Assembly (NCBI RefSeq): GCF_007279655.1
Contig: NZ_QKWN01000002.1
Location: 496,001-560,000, forward strand
Source: Robertkochia solimangrovi
Lineage (GTDB): Bacteria; Bacteroidota; Bacteroidia; Flavobacteriales; Flavobacteriaceae
DNA length: 64,000 bases
Direction: 5' to 3'
Translations under genes and position numbers: made by a program
Part shown: piece by piece, positions 18,195 through 27,347 of the stretch
Layout of the letters: the number at the start of each line of letters is the position of its first letter
How positions within the stretch are numbered: position 1 is the first letter of the stretch
The notes under the pieces: generated by a model
What the model was told of the DNA's origin: nothing
Database searches by the model: none
What the model saw: only the letters and a program-made list of their open reading frames with translations

Positions 18195-19691
18195 ATGACA
18201 AAACTCTCTACCTTGTTTGTAATGATGTGCCTGTCTGTTACCTGTTTGGTATCTGCACAGAAACAGGTCGTCTTACCTGCCGATTCAATTGTTACTACCG
18301 CTCATCAGGTCGTGATAAAAGGAAAAAAAGTATCCTATAATACAGACACGGGAACTATTCCTGTATGGGACAAAGATGGTAATCCAATCGCTGCACTCTA
18401 TCACACGTATTATTATCGTACAGATGTATCTAATAATGTCGACAGACCTCTACTCATCTCTTTTAATGGCGGACCTGGATCTGCTTCGGTATGGATGCAT
18501 ATCGCGTATACTGGTCCGAAGGTTCTTAATATCGACGATGAAGGATATCCAGTTCAGCCCTACGGTGTTAAAGACAACCCTAATTCGATTCTGGACATTG
18601 CAGATATCGTTTATGTAAATCCAGTCAACACCGGGTATTCCAGAATGTTAGCCGGTAAAGATGGAAAGATGCCTGATAGAAAGCAATTCTTTGGAATCCG
18701 TCAGGACATCAGTTATCTCGCTGACTGGATCACTACTTTCGTAACCAGAAATAACCGTTGGCGTTCGCCTAAATATATTATCGGTGAAAGCTATGGTGGT
18801 ACACGTGTTGCCGGACTTGCTTTGGCGCTTCAGGAAAGACAATGGATGTATTTGAACGGAGTGATCATGGTTTCACCTGCAGATTATACCGTTTATAACA
18901 GTGCCGGCCCTGTAGGTGATGCATCGAATCTGCCATATTTCACCGCAGCTGCCTGGTACCATAAAAAACTTTCTCCCGAATTACAGGCCCGGGATCTTAC
19001 TGACATATTGCCGGAGGCTGAAAGCTTTGCTGTAAATTCGCTAGTACCTGCCTTAACCAAAGGAGGCAACATCAGTGATCAGGAACGAAATCAGGTGGCT
19101 TCTAAAATGGCCTATTACTCAGGGATCAGTGAAAAATCCATTCTGGACCATAATCTTTCAGTACCCACCTCATTCTTCTGGAAAGAATTATTGAGACAAG
19201 AAGGTAAAACCATAGGCAGACTTGATTCCCGTTATCTGGGAATCGATCGCCAGAATGCAGGAACAAGACCAGATTATAATGCTGAACTTACCTCCTGGTT
19301 ACATTCTTTCACCCCTGCGATCAACTATTATCTGCAGGAGGAACTAAAATTCAAGACCGATCTTAAATATTTCATGTTCGGCCCCGTACATCCATGGGAT
19401 ATGGATAACGAAAATACCCGTGAAGATCTTCGTCAGGCCATGGCACAGAACCCATACCTGAATGTGATGTTCCAATCCGGGTACTTCGATGGAGCCACCA
19501 CGTATTTCAGCGCTAAAATGACGATGTGGCAATTGGATCCGTCTGGCACTTTACAAGATCGCATGAGTTTTAAAGGATATCGTAGCGGACATATGATGTA
19601 TCTTCGTAATGAAGACCTGCAAACTGCTAACGATGATCTGAGAAACTTTATAAACAGCACCCTTACCAAAGGTGAATCTGCGAAATACTAA
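18195..19691 (+). CDS. S10 family serine carboxypeptidase, secreted
   Basis: 498 residues with signal peptide (cleavage after LVSAQ). Members of peptidase family S10 remove C-terminal residues from peptides and are active at acid pH. The oxyanion motif NGGPG is at 91-95 and the catalytic triad is visible: S199 in GESYGG, D432 in GYFDGA and H466 in SGHMMY. The enzyme is probably periplasmic, since no type IX C-terminal sorting domain is seen. The stop codon directly abuts the ATG of the patatin gene, so the two are co-translated. S10 enzymes are best known from eukaryotes but are widespread in Bacteroidota. Confidence 0.92.
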   Translation: MTKLSTLFVMMCLSVTCLVSAQKQVVLPADSIVTTAHQVVIKGKKVSYNTDTGTIPVWDKDGNPIAALYHTYYYRTDVSNNVDRPLLISFNGGPGSASVWMHIAYTGPKVLNIDDEGYPVQPYGVKDNPNSILDIADIVYVNPVNTGYSRMLAGKDGKMPDRKQFFGIRQDISYLADWITTFVTRNNRWRSPKYIIGESYGGTRVAGLALALQERQWMYLNGVIMVSPADYTVYNSAGPVGDASNLPYFTAAAWYHKKLSPELQARDLTDILPEAESFAVNSLVPALTKGGNISDQERNQVASKMAYYSGISEKSILDHNLSVPTSFFWKELLRQEGKTIGRLDSRYLGIDRQNAGTRPDYNAELTSWLHSFTPAINYYLQEELKFKTDLKYFMFGPVHPWDMDNENTREDLRQAMAQNPYLNVMFQSGYFDGATTYFSAKMTMWQLDPSGTLQDRMSFKGYRSGHMMYLRNEDLQTANDDLRNFINSTLTKGESAKY

Positions 19692-20504
19692 ATGGCTGAA
19701 GATAAACCATATCGCTGTGGGATCGTCCTCGGAGGAGGCGGCACCAGGGGATTTGCTCATTTAGGGGTATTAAAGGCCCTTGAAGAAAAAGGAATAAAAC
19801 CTGATATCATTTCAGGAGTAAGCGCCGGCGCAATTGCCGGCGCTTTTATTGCTAATGGCATTTCACCCGAAGATACCCTGAACATCATGAAGTCACATCG
19901 CCTTTTTGATTTTACCACATTTCAGCTACCCAAGACAGGACTTCTCAATTTCGATAAGCTTAGTGCACACCTCAGGAAGCATCTTGGAGATATGAACCTG
20001 GAAGATACCCCAATACCCTTTATAGTCACAACAACCGACCTTTTGAAGGGAAAGGTTCGTTACTTCAAAAAAGGGAATCTGGCTGATATAATCCAGGCTT
20101 CGGCCTCAATCCCGGTGTTATTCTCTCCGGTTAAATTGGAAGATTCTTACTATGTTGACGGGGGAGTCTTTAGCAATACACCTATCGCCCCGTTGTTGGG
20201 TCTTTGTGAAAAAATCATTGTGATCAATATCAGTCCTCTCGACAGTATTGAAACACCGGGAAATATCCGTGATATTGCTGCGCGCACCTTCCAATTAAGC
20301 GTAAATGCCTCGAACCTTCTAGCCCGTGACAGCTGTGATCTCTACATCGAACCGGAAGGACTTGCTAATTTCCCAATCCTGGATTCATCCAGAGCTGATG
20401 AACTTTATCAGATCGGCTATAATTATACCGCAGCTTTAGAGATAGACCTCTTTGAAAAACAGAATCTCTGGTCAAAGCTAGGCAACTTCTTTAAAAGTGA
20501 ATAA
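19692..20504 (+). CDS. Patatin-like phospholipase
   Basis: 270 residues of the patatin family (Ser-Asp dyad lipid acyl hydrolase). The glycine-rich oxyanion loop GGGGTRG is at 14-20, the nucleophile S44 is in GVSAGA, and the catalytic D156 is in DGGVFSNTP. There is no signal peptide or barrel domain, so it is a short, probably cytoplasmic RssA/YlbK-like form. Start ATG follows the S10 stop codon with no gap. Confidence 0.93.
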   Translation: MAEDKPYRCGIVLGGGGTRGFAHLGVLKALEEKGIKPDIISGVSAGAIAGAFIANGISPEDTLNIMKSHRLFDFTTFQLPKTGLLNFDKLSAHLRKHLGDMNLEDTPIPFIVTTTDLLKGKVRYFKKGNLADIIQASASIPVLFSPVKLEDSYYVDGGVFSNTPIAPLLGLCEKIIVINISPLDSIETPGNIRDIAARTFQLSVNASNLLARDSCDLYIEPEGLANFPILDSSRADELYQIGYNYTAALEIDLFEKQNLWSKLGNFFKSE

Positions 20505-20531
20505 TTATTTAGCAGGCAGCTAATAAAATTC

Positions 20532-20539
20532 TATATTTG
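20532..20539 (+). promoter_or_regulatory. -7 box TATATTTG before the BatA-like gene
   Basis: Exact TAnnTTTG ending 19 bases before ATG 20559; no TTG at a suitable distance upstream. Confidence 0.4.
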
Positions 20540-20558
20540 AATATACAGTTTAACCGGA

Positions 20559-22481
20559 ATGCATTTAAAACATCCTGAAATTCTCTGGGCACTTTTCCTG
20601 CTGCTTATCCCCGTTTTTGTCCACCTGTTCAGGTTGCGCAAATTCAGAAAGGAATATTTCACCAATGTACGATTCCTACAGACGGTCATCAGGGAAACCC
20701 GCAAAAGCTCAAGGCTGAAGAAATGGCTCGTTCTTTGCACCAGATTACTGGCTTTAGCTGCGATTATCATAGCTTTTACACAACCGTATACCGCAAATAA
20801 GGAAATTGATGAAAAACCATCGGAAACATTGGTTTACCTGGACAATTCATTCAGTATGCAACTTAAAGGACCTGATGGAGAACTCTACAAAAGGGCAGTC
20901 AATGAACTGATTGGTAATTTTGACAGAAATACCAATTTCACCTTATTTACCAATACAAACACCTTTGGCCCTGGTACGGTTAGCAGTATACAGAACGAAT
21001 TGCTTTCAGAAGGTTACTCTTCCATCCAAACGCCTTTAAGCGAGGTACTATTGAAAGCCCAACAAAAGCTGAGCGGAGAAAAGGCAAATTTAGTGGTCAT
21101 CTCAGATTTTCAGGAATTCCCGAATGAGGATCCTATCATCATCCCGGAAAACCTCAATACTGAATTCATTACCTTGAAGCCTACTCAGGTCCAAAATATC
21201 TCAGTCGATAGTTTGAATTTCAGATCTGAAAACCAAACTGAACTGATTTTACAGATCTATTTCAGCAAAAGCGGAACTATCGCAGATAATGTACCGGTAT
21301 CGGTATATGGTGACGGTACCTTATTATCCCGATCAAATCTTAATTTTGAATCCGGCAACTCCGTAAACAACATTGAAATCAGTATCCCTTACAAACCCGG
21401 AATGTCAGGAAGTGTGGAAGTTGAAGACAATGGCTTACGCTTTGATAATAGATTATACTTTAATATTCAGAATAAACAACCCGTAAAAGTCCGGATCATT
21501 GGAAATGCTGATGACAGATTTCTTCAACGTATCTTCAAAGAAAATGATTTTATCGTGAGTTCAGAATCTCCCGAAAGAACTGATTACAATACTTTGGGAG
21601 TACAAAATTTCATAATTCTTAACGAACCCGGAGACATACCTGTCACTTTAATTTCAGCATTACAGGAGGCGGTAAGTAAAGGAAGTAAGTTACTGGTCAT
21701 ACCGGATTCAAACTGGATTCTTGCTGACTATAATTCGATAGCGCTACCCTTTAATTTCCCGGAGGCTTCTTCGATTTCAGATCAGGAAGGCTTGATAACT
21801 ACGATAAACTTTGAACATCCCTTATTTAAAGGCGTTTTTGAACGTGCTGTTGAGAACTTTGAATACCCACGAACCAAAAAGTTCTTTAAAACAGGTTCAG
21901 GCGGAGAAGGAATTATCCGTTTTGCAGGAAATGATCTGTTTCTGGCAGGCAATAAAGGAAATTATTTTTTCACCGCAGCTATCGACACGGATAACAGTAA
22001 CTTCCAGAATTCTCCCCTCATCGTACCGGTGATCTATAATATGGCTATTCAAAGTTTACGCCCTTCACGCCCCTACTATACGATTGGACAGGAAAATATC
22101 TTTGATCTTGCTATTTCGATCGGTCAGGATGAGATTATAGAAATTTCAGGAAACAATGAACATTTTATCCCGCTACAACAACGATTTAATGACCGGGTGA
22201 CACTTATGACTACTGACATGCCGGAAACAGCCGGACATTATGATTTAATGCAAAAGAGCTCTGAGATCGGTGCAGTAAGCTATAATTATTCCAGAAAAGA
22301 AAGCAATCTCTTCTACCGCGATTTATCACAGATTGAGGGAGTTCAGATATCTGATCAGGTAAAAGCTGCTTTGTTGGAATTAAAAAGTAAAAACATGGTG
22401 AATGAGCTTTGGAAATGGTTTGTTATTTTTGCATTGGCATGCCTCTTTGCCGAAATGCTCATTTTAAAATACGTTAAATGA
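20559..22481 (+). CDS. BatA-domain / vWA-like membrane protein
   Basis: 640 residues. The N-terminal aerotolerance (BatA/TIGR02226) region has two membrane helices (about 7-26 and 61-80) around the conserved RLRKFRKEYFTNVRFL. The next part contains a degenerate vWA-like segment (YLDNSFSMQLKG), and a last helix lies at about 618-635 near the C-terminus. The large middle part would face the periplasm. The function is unknown; related genes often sit with MoxR-type ATPases, but none is here. The dihydroorotase-like gene overlaps its stop codon (ATGA), so they are translationally coupled. Confidence 0.88.
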   Translation: MHLKHPEILWALFLLLIPVFVHLFRLRKFRKEYFTNVRFLQTVIRETRKSSRLKKWLVLCTRLLALAAIIIAFTQPYTANKEIDEKPSETLVYLDNSFSMQLKGPDGELYKRAVNELIGNFDRNTNFTLFTNTNTFGPGTVSSIQNELLSEGYSSIQTPLSEVLLKAQQKLSGEKANLVVISDFQEFPNEDPIIIPENLNTEFITLKPTQVQNISVDSLNFRSENQTELILQIYFSKSGTIADNVPVSVYGDGTLLSRSNLNFESGNSVNNIEISIPYKPGMSGSVEVEDNGLRFDNRLYFNIQNKQPVKVRIIGNADDRFLQRIFKENDFIVSSESPERTDYNTLGVQNFIILNEPGDIPVTLISALQEAVSKGSKLLVIPDSNWILADYNSIALPFNFPEASSISDQEGLITTINFEHPLFKGVFERAVENFEYPRTKKFFKTGSGGEGIIRFAGNDLFLAGNKGNYFFTAAIDTDNSNFQNSPLIVPVIYNMAIQSLRPSRPYYTIGQENIFDLAISIGQDEIIEISGNNEHFIPLQQRFNDRVTLMTTDMPETAGHYDLMQKSSEIGAVSYNYSRKESNLFYRDLSQIEGVQISDQVKAALLELKSKNMVNELWKWFVIFALACLFAEMLILKYVK

Positions 22482-23734
22482 AATTTCTCATTAAATCCGC
22501 TACAATAATTGATCCCAGGGGTCAATATCACAACCAGCAAAAGGACATTCTGATCACCGATGGTATTATCACCGCCATAGAAGATTCCATCGGATCCGAT
22601 CCGGAGATCACGGTGATCGAAAAAGAAAACCTTCATGTCTCACGAGGCTGGTTCGATACCAGTATTTGTTTTGGAGAACCCGGATATGAAGAGCGTGAAA
22701 CCATCGCAAATGGTCTTAATACAGCCGGTAAAAGCGGATATACCGGTGTGGTTTTAAATCCGAATACCAATCCCGTTACCGACGGACATTCCAATATCAA
22801 TTTCTTAAAAAATAAAGCCAACGGACATCCGGTAAATATTTATCCGGTTGGAAGTCTTACTGTCAATAGTGAAGGAGTGGATCTTGCGGAACTTTATGAT
22901 ATGAGATCTGCCGGAGCGGTTGCCTTCGGAGATTATCAGCATTCCGTGAGCAACCCAAACCTCATGAAACTGGCACTTCAGTATTGTCAGAGTTTCAACG
23001 GACTCGTAATGTCATTTCCACAGGAGGATAAGATTGCCGGAAAAGGGGTTGTTAATGAAGATGAATCGACCATTAAACTAGGATTAAAAGGAATTCCCGC
23101 CCTTGCTGAAGAATTACAGATCGCCCGTGATCTTTATATACTAGAATACACCGGCGGTAAGCTGCATATTCCTACCATCAGTACCTCAAGATCAGTTGCA
23201 TTAGTGCGAGCTGCAAAAGAAAAATCTCTGGACGTTACCTGTAGTGTAGCCATCCATAATCTGATGTTCGACAGCGGAGCCCTGAACGAATTTGACACGC
23301 GTTTTAAAGTACTCCCCCCGTTACGCACACAGGAGGATATCGTTGCGCTAAAAGCCGGACTTGAAGACGGGACCATTGATTTTATAACCAGCGACCATAA
23401 CCCGATCGATATCGAACATAAGAAAGTAGAATTTGATCATGCAATGTATGGTACTATAGGCCTTGAAAGTGCTTTCGGTGCTCTGTTAAAAATGTTCAGT
23501 CTTGAAAAGGTCATTGAAATACTAACCTCAGGGAAATCAAGATTTGATGTTTCTGAAGCCGATATTAAAACCGGTGAAGCAGCAGACCTGACCTTATTCA
23601 ACCCCTCGCATACGTATACGTTCAATAAATCGGATATTCATTCGACATCTGCGAATAGCGCATTCCTGGGCTCTGAACTTGAAGGGAAAGCTTACGGAGT
23701 TTTCAATGAAGGAAAAATACTTTTAAACGATTAG
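22478..23734 (+). CDS. Dihydroorotase-like protein lacking metal ligands (probably inactive)
   Basis: 418 residues of the amidohydrolase/dihydroorotase type I fold. Landmarks of the fold are present (GEPGYEERETIANG, PNTNPVTDG, VLPPLRTQED, DHAMYGTIGLESAFG). The metal-binding positions are not: the HxH after the first strand reads S62-I-C64, the REPG arginine is Gly, VAHCED is replaced by VMSFPQED, and the CHVST His is replaced by Thr (HIPTISTS). Only the final Asp (SDHNP) is kept. It therefore resembles the PyrX/pseudo-dihydroorotase class, which in other bacteria stabilises aspartate transcarbamoylase. A catalytic PyrC is expected elsewhere in the genome. It is coupled to the BatA-like gene upstream. 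Confidence 0.85.
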   Translation: MKFLIKSATIIDPRGQYHNQQKDILITDGIITAIEDSIGSDPEITVIEKENLHVSRGWFDTSICFGEPGYEERETIANGLNTAGKSGYTGVVLNPNTNPVTDGHSNINFLKNKANGHPVNIYPVGSLTVNSEGVDLAELYDMRSAGAVAFGDYQHSVSNPNLMKLALQYCQSFNGLVMSFPQEDKIAGKGVVNEDESTIKLGLKGIPALAEELQIARDLYILEYTGGKLHIPTISTSRSVALVRAAKEKSLDVTCSVAIHNLMFDSGALNEFDTRFKVLPPLRTQEDIVALKAGLEDGTIDFITSDHNPIDIEHKKVEFDHAMYGTIGLESAFGALLKMFSLEKVIEILTSGKSRFDVSEADIKTGEAADLTLFNPSHTYTFNKSDIHSTSANSAFLGSELEGKAYGVFNEGKILLND

Positions 23735-23738
23735 TCTC

Positions 23739-24068
23739 ATGGATCAACACACGATCAGAGAAGGTAAAACCACAGCCCTGGTTAGTTATTTTTCAATTGT
23801 AGGGACACTGATCGCTATTTTCATGAATCTGGACCCTAAGAATCCATTTGCCAGATTTCACATCAGACAAGCATTTGGTATAAATGTACTTTATCTTTTC
23901 TTCGGATATTTTGTTGGATATTTTCAAAATATCATGATCTTCTGGGCATTTTTCACCTGTTTTTTTGTTTTATGGGTATACGCCTTCACAGGGGCCGTTC
24001 AGAATAAAATGACCGAGATCCCAGTTTTAGGCCCATATTTCCAACGATGGTTTCAATTCATTCAATAA
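23739..24068 (+). CDS. Small membrane protein, DUF4870-like
   Basis: 109 residues with three hydrophobic segments (about 15-31, 46-66 and 68-84). The order of features (GKTTALVSYFSIVGTLIAIFMN, then RFHIRQAFGINVLYLFFG) resembles DUF4870/TIC20-like small membrane proteins, whose function is unknown. It starts 4 bases after the dihydroorotase-like stop codon and precedes the esterase by 16 bases, so it belongs to the same operon. Confidence 0.7.
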   Translation: MDQHTIREGKTTALVSYFSIVGTLIAIFMNLDPKNPFARFHIRQAFGINVLYLFFGYFVGYFQNIMIFWAFFTCFFVLWVYAFTGAVQNKMTEIPVLGPYFQRWFQFIQ

Positions 24069-24084
24069 TCTAAATAATATATCC

Positions 24085-24756
24085 TTGAAGACCCAGTCAC
24101 TAAGCCTTACCCATTTGATCAGAGAACCGGAAATCGAGATTGAAAATCCACCGGTACTGTTTTTGTTTCATGGATATGGTAGTAATGAAGAAGATCTGTT
24201 TTCCTTTGCTGGTGAACTTCCCGAGGAATTATTCATTATCTCTGTTCAGGCTCCCTATGATCTGATGCCTTATGGTTACGCCTGGTATGCAATTCATTTT
24301 GATGCAACAGACGGAAAATGGAGTGATGAGAAACAAGCAATCGTCTCAAGAGACAGCATCGTTTCTTTTATCGATGAAGCCTGTGAAGCTTATCAACTCG
24401 ATAAAGAAAAGATCAGTTTGCTGGGATTCAGTCAGGGAAGCATACTCAGTTATGCAGTCGCCTTAAGCTACCCGGGTAAGATTCGTAATGTCATTGCGCT
24501 AAGTGGGTATATGAACCTTAACTTGATTAAGTCTGAAAATCTTAAACAGGGAAATTTCCAAAATCTCCATATTTATGCTTCTCATGGAAGTGCAGATCAA
24601 GTCATTCCGGTTGAATGGGCCCGAAAAACCCCGGAAATCCTTAAGGATTTGAATATCGATTATATCTATGAAGAATTTCCGGTGGGTCATGGTGTGGCAC
24701 CCCAGAATTTCTATTCGTTCAATAAATGGCTCAGGAACCGCTTAAAAGAGGACTAG
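24085..24756 (+). CDS. Phospholipase/carboxylesterase-type alpha/beta hydrolase
   Basis: 223 residues, family Abhydrolase_2. The oxyanion motif LFHGYGSNEED lies at 27-37, and the nucleophile S116 is in GFSQGS, with the acid in SADQVIP (about 172) and the His in VGHGVAP (about 204). No signal peptide, so a cytoplasmic esterase or lysophospholipase is expected. The only plausible start is TTG at 24085: there is no in-frame ATG between the preceding gene and residue 61. It sits 16 bases after the small membrane protein and 18 bases before the lactonase-like gene. Confidence 0.88.
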   Translation: MKTQSLSLTHLIREPEIEIENPPVLFLFHGYGSNEEDLFSFAGELPEELFIISVQAPYDLMPYGYAWYAIHFDATDGKWSDEKQAIVSRDSIVSFIDEACEAYQLDKEKISLLGFSQGSILSYAVALSYPGKIRNVIALSGYMNLNLIKSENLKQGNFQNLHIYASHGSADQVIPVEWARKTPEILKDLNIDYIYEEFPVGHGVAPQNFYSFNKWLRNRLKED

Positions 24757-24774
24757 TCACATAAATTTTAAAAT

Positions 24775-25905
24775 ATGAGATACCATCCATTATTTCTTAT
24801 AACTATTCTGATTACCTTATCCTGTAATGAACAAAAGCAGCCTAAGGAAACTTCTGAAAATTTAAACGGAGAAATGCCATTTTATATAGGAACATATACC
24901 GATCAGGAAAGCGAAGGTATTTATCATGCCACCTTAAGACACGATGGTACATTTACCAATCCCGTACTTAAGGGCGTTACTGAAAACCCATCCTTTATCA
25001 CATTCAGTAAAGACCAGAACTATTTACTAGCCGTTAATGAAACGGATGGAGAAGATCATATGGGATCGGTCACTGCCTTCACCATTCAGGGCGATTCCCT
25101 GAAATTCAACAACACCAAACCTTCCGGCGGGGCGCACCCCTGTTATATCGCTATAAATGAGGAAGGTGTTGTACTTACCGCAAATTATACAGGTGGGAAT
25201 TTGGGAGTACATCAACTAGATGATAAAGGTTATCTATCTGACCTAACCGATATCCAACAACATACCGGACAGGGTACAACAGCGAGACAAGAGGGACCAC
25301 ATGCACACACGGCACGATTTGTCAAAGGAACCAGAACCGTAATAGCCACAGACCTGGGCACCAATGAACTTTGGATCTCAACTTTGGAAGAAAAAGAAGG
25401 AAAGCCCGTTCTCGTATCTGAACGCAAGGTATTACTTATGGATGGAGCAGGACCACGCCATCTGAGCTTTCATCCCAACGGAAAATGGCTGTATGTTATC
25501 AATGAATTGAATTCTACAGTAAACCTCTTTTCCATGGAAACCTGGGATATGCTGCAAAATATTAGCACCTTACCGGAGGAATTTGAAGAAGAAAGCTACT
25601 GCGCAGATCTTCATATTACTAAAGATGGTAAATTTTTGTATGCCAGTAATCGTGGACACAACAGCATCACAATTTTTGCTGTGAACCCTGAAAACGGACA
25701 ACTCACTACCGTTGGATATGAAGATGTAAAAGGGAATTGGCCAAGAAATTTCAGCCTTACGCCTGACGAAGCCTTTCTGGTAGTAGCCAATCAATATTCA
25801 GGAAACATTTGTAGCTTCAAGCGAGATTCAGAAGATGGCACTTTATCTTATATAAGCGCTATAGAGCTCTCAAGTCCGGTTTGTATCTTATTCGAAAGCA
25901 ACTGA
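24775..25905 (+). CDS. Lactonase-family seven-bladed beta-propeller lipoprotein
   Basis: 376 residues. A signal with lipobox (ITLSCNEQ) is followed by a PF10282-type propeller, the family of 6-phosphogluconolactonase YbhE/Pgl. Typical motifs are YIGTYTDQESEGIY at the start, GGAHPCYIAI, DGAGPRHLSFHPNGKWLYVINE, and LYASNRGHNSI. Because it is exported and lipid-anchored, the cytosolic 6-phosphogluconolactone step is an unlikely role; the actual lactone substrate is not evident. It converges with the AraC gene across only 18 bases. Confidence 0.88.
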   Translation: MRYHPLFLITILITLSCNEQKQPKETSENLNGEMPFYIGTYTDQESEGIYHATLRHDGTFTNPVLKGVTENPSFITFSKDQNYLLAVNETDGEDHMGSVTAFTIQGDSLKFNNTKPSGGAHPCYIAINEEGVVLTANYTGGNLGVHQLDDKGYLSDLTDIQQHTGQGTTARQEGPHAHTARFVKGTRTVIATDLGTNELWISTLEEKEGKPVLVSERKVLLMDGAGPRHLSFHPNGKWLYVINELNSTVNLFSMETWDMLQNISTLPEEFEEESYCADLHITKDGKFLYASNRGHNSITIFAVNPENGQLTTVGYEDVKGNWPRNFSLTPDEAFLVVANQYSGNICSFKRDSEDGTLSYISAIELSSPVCILFESN

Positions 25906-25923
25906 TCTACTTTTGCATTTAAT

Positions 25924-26829
25924 TTATCGGTCCATGAAGTATCGGTTTTGGAATTCTGAAGGAGACAGATTCTGAATACGCTTAAAGACTCGATTAAAAT
26001 AAGATCTGTTTTCAAAACCACAACGAAGGTAAACTTCTTTGATACTAATTTCAGGGTCCCTCAATAATCGGGATGCCAGTTTTATACGTTCATTTATAAT
26101 AAAATCGACAGGGGAAATACCAAACTCATTCTTGAAAACGCGGTGAAAATTGGATTCACTCATACAGGCTATATTACTGAGTTCTTCAACTTTAATTCCA
26201 CGATGAAGATTCTGCCGGATATGATTTATGCAATATGCCATACGATTATTGCTAAAATTACCGTTTGAAAGCATCTCATGACGGTTATTATTTTGAAGTA
26301 TACGCATGATAAGCTCACTAAGCATATTATCTATAAAAATATCCTTATGCGGATGCTCCTCCATAAACAGGTACATCAATCGGTGCAGGATATCATTGAC
26401 AGCAATATCATTGGTGAAATGAAAGGTTTGCTCAACAAATTTCCATTCCTTATACCCTTCCTTAGGTAGGAAATAATTCATTTTTTCCACGACCTTATCT
26501 ATCTTTTCCTTTGATATTGCATAGGCCAGACATTGCGTTGGATTTTCCATACTGGCCATAGGAAAATCAATCAACAATTCATGACCGGCAGGTATAATAA
26601 CCGATTCTCCCGGATTAAATTCGAAGGAACTACCCGAATCCATATTGATCACCTTCTGTCCGGTCACCATAGTTCCGATAACCATCTCATCAAATTGAAA
26701 ATGAAAATTATCGGCTTCTTCAAAAGTTTCAAAAATATGTAAAGACGCTTCATCCATATTAAATGAAGTCTTATTATCTATCATATCGGTAACTTTTCTG
26801 AATCGAAGATAGTTCGTGGGTAATTTCAT
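25924..26829 (-). CDS. AraC-family transcriptional regulator
   Basis: 301 residues. The N-terminal half is a cupin-like sensor domain (FNPGESVIIPAGHELLIDF), and the C-terminal 100 residues carry the two helix-turn-helix AraC domain (IKVEELSNIACMSESNFHR, FGISPVDFI, and FENRSYFNRVFKRI). The ligand and targets are unknown. It has its own long upstream region (26830-27452) and no co-oriented neighbour. The closest candidate target by position is the lactonase-type operon with which it converges. Confidence 0.92.
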   Translation of the reverse strand: MKLPTNYLRFRKVTDMIDNKTSFNMDEASLHIFETFEEADNFHFQFDEMVIGTMVTGQKVINMDSGSSFEFNPGESVIIPAGHELLIDFPMASMENPTQCLAYAISKEKIDKVVEKMNYFLPKEGYKEWKFVEQTFHFTNDIAVNDILHRLMYLFMEEHPHKDIFIDNMLSELIMRILQNNNRHEMLSNGNFSNNRMAYCINHIRQNLHRGIKVEELSNIACMSESNFHRVFKNEFGISPVDFIINERIKLASRLLRDPEISIKEVYLRCGFENRSYFNRVFKRIQNLSPSEFQNRYFMDR

Positions 26830-27012
26830 GCCTGGCTTTTATATCACTTAAATATAGTTCATTTCGTTATATCGGTATCAGGAATCAATTTAAATAACTG
26901 AAATATAATCATTTACGATTAAATGCAACAAGTTTATAGTTTTTATCGATCACATAGTAGAATTGTTCAATAAATTAAGAGTATCGTTCAACATTCATCT
27001 AAAATGCTAGCA

Positions 27013-27020
27013 GTATATTT
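27013..27020 (+). promoter_or_regulatory. -7 box TATATTTG upstream of the candidate small RNA
   Basis: Exact TAnnTTTG in a region with no downstream coding sequence for 430 bases. A start about 7 bases later would give a transcript of roughly 157 bases ending at the terminator 27153-27184. No clear TTG at -33. Confidence 0.35.
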
Positions 27021-27026
27021 GAGTAA

Positions 27027-27184
27027 ACCAAAAGCTTGAACATTCAGATTGAAAATCAATCACAAATTATTTAACAATAATTAATTTAAGTCAGTAGGTA
27101 ATTCTCGGAAATTATTTAGTTGGTTTATTTCCGGTTTATTAGTTAGGTTGGGGCCTGTTTGCCAAAAGGCAAACAGGCTTTTTT
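27027..27184 (+). ncRNA. Candidate small RNA (unassigned)
   Basis: Inferred from a TAnnTTTG box at 27013-27020 and a very strong intrinsic terminator at 27153-27184, with no protein gene between. The terminator cannot serve an upstream plus-strand gene: the nearest one ends at 25905 and the AraC gene between them is on the other strand. The 35 bases before the terminator (27116-27150) are G/T-rich with repeated TTAGTT elements and resemble 37868-37900, which also precedes a strong terminator. The exact 5' end is a guess. It could belong to a known Bacteroidota RNA family such as Flavo-1, which I cannot test here. Confidence 0.35.
27153..27184 (+). terminator. Strong orphan terminator
   Basis: Perfect 11-base stem GCCTGTTTGCC/GGCAAACAGGC with an AAAA loop, then six T residues. 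No coding gene precedes it on this strand. Confidence 0.9.
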
Positions 27185-27294
27185 AATGCTCACTTCACTG
27201 CACAGTAATACTAAATACTTTGGATCATGACCATTTGTTGTGGGTTAGGCAAAAATAATAGTTAGCCTGAATAAGAAGTATTCGTAAATATGAG

Positions 27295-27347
27295 GGATTA
27301 AGGATTAAGGATTAATTTATTCAATTCTCAACTTTCAATTCTTAACT
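27295..27347 (+). repeat. Short degenerate repeats GGATTAA x3 and CAATTCTyAACT x2
   Basis: Three head-to-tail copies of GGATTAA (27295-27315) are followed by CAATTCTCAACT (27322-27333) and CAATTCTTAACT (27336-27347). The second pair read on the other strand (AGTTrAGAATTG) resembles the first group, so the whole could fold weakly. Similar degenerate repeats are common between genes in Flavobacteriaceae. Confidence 0.5.
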
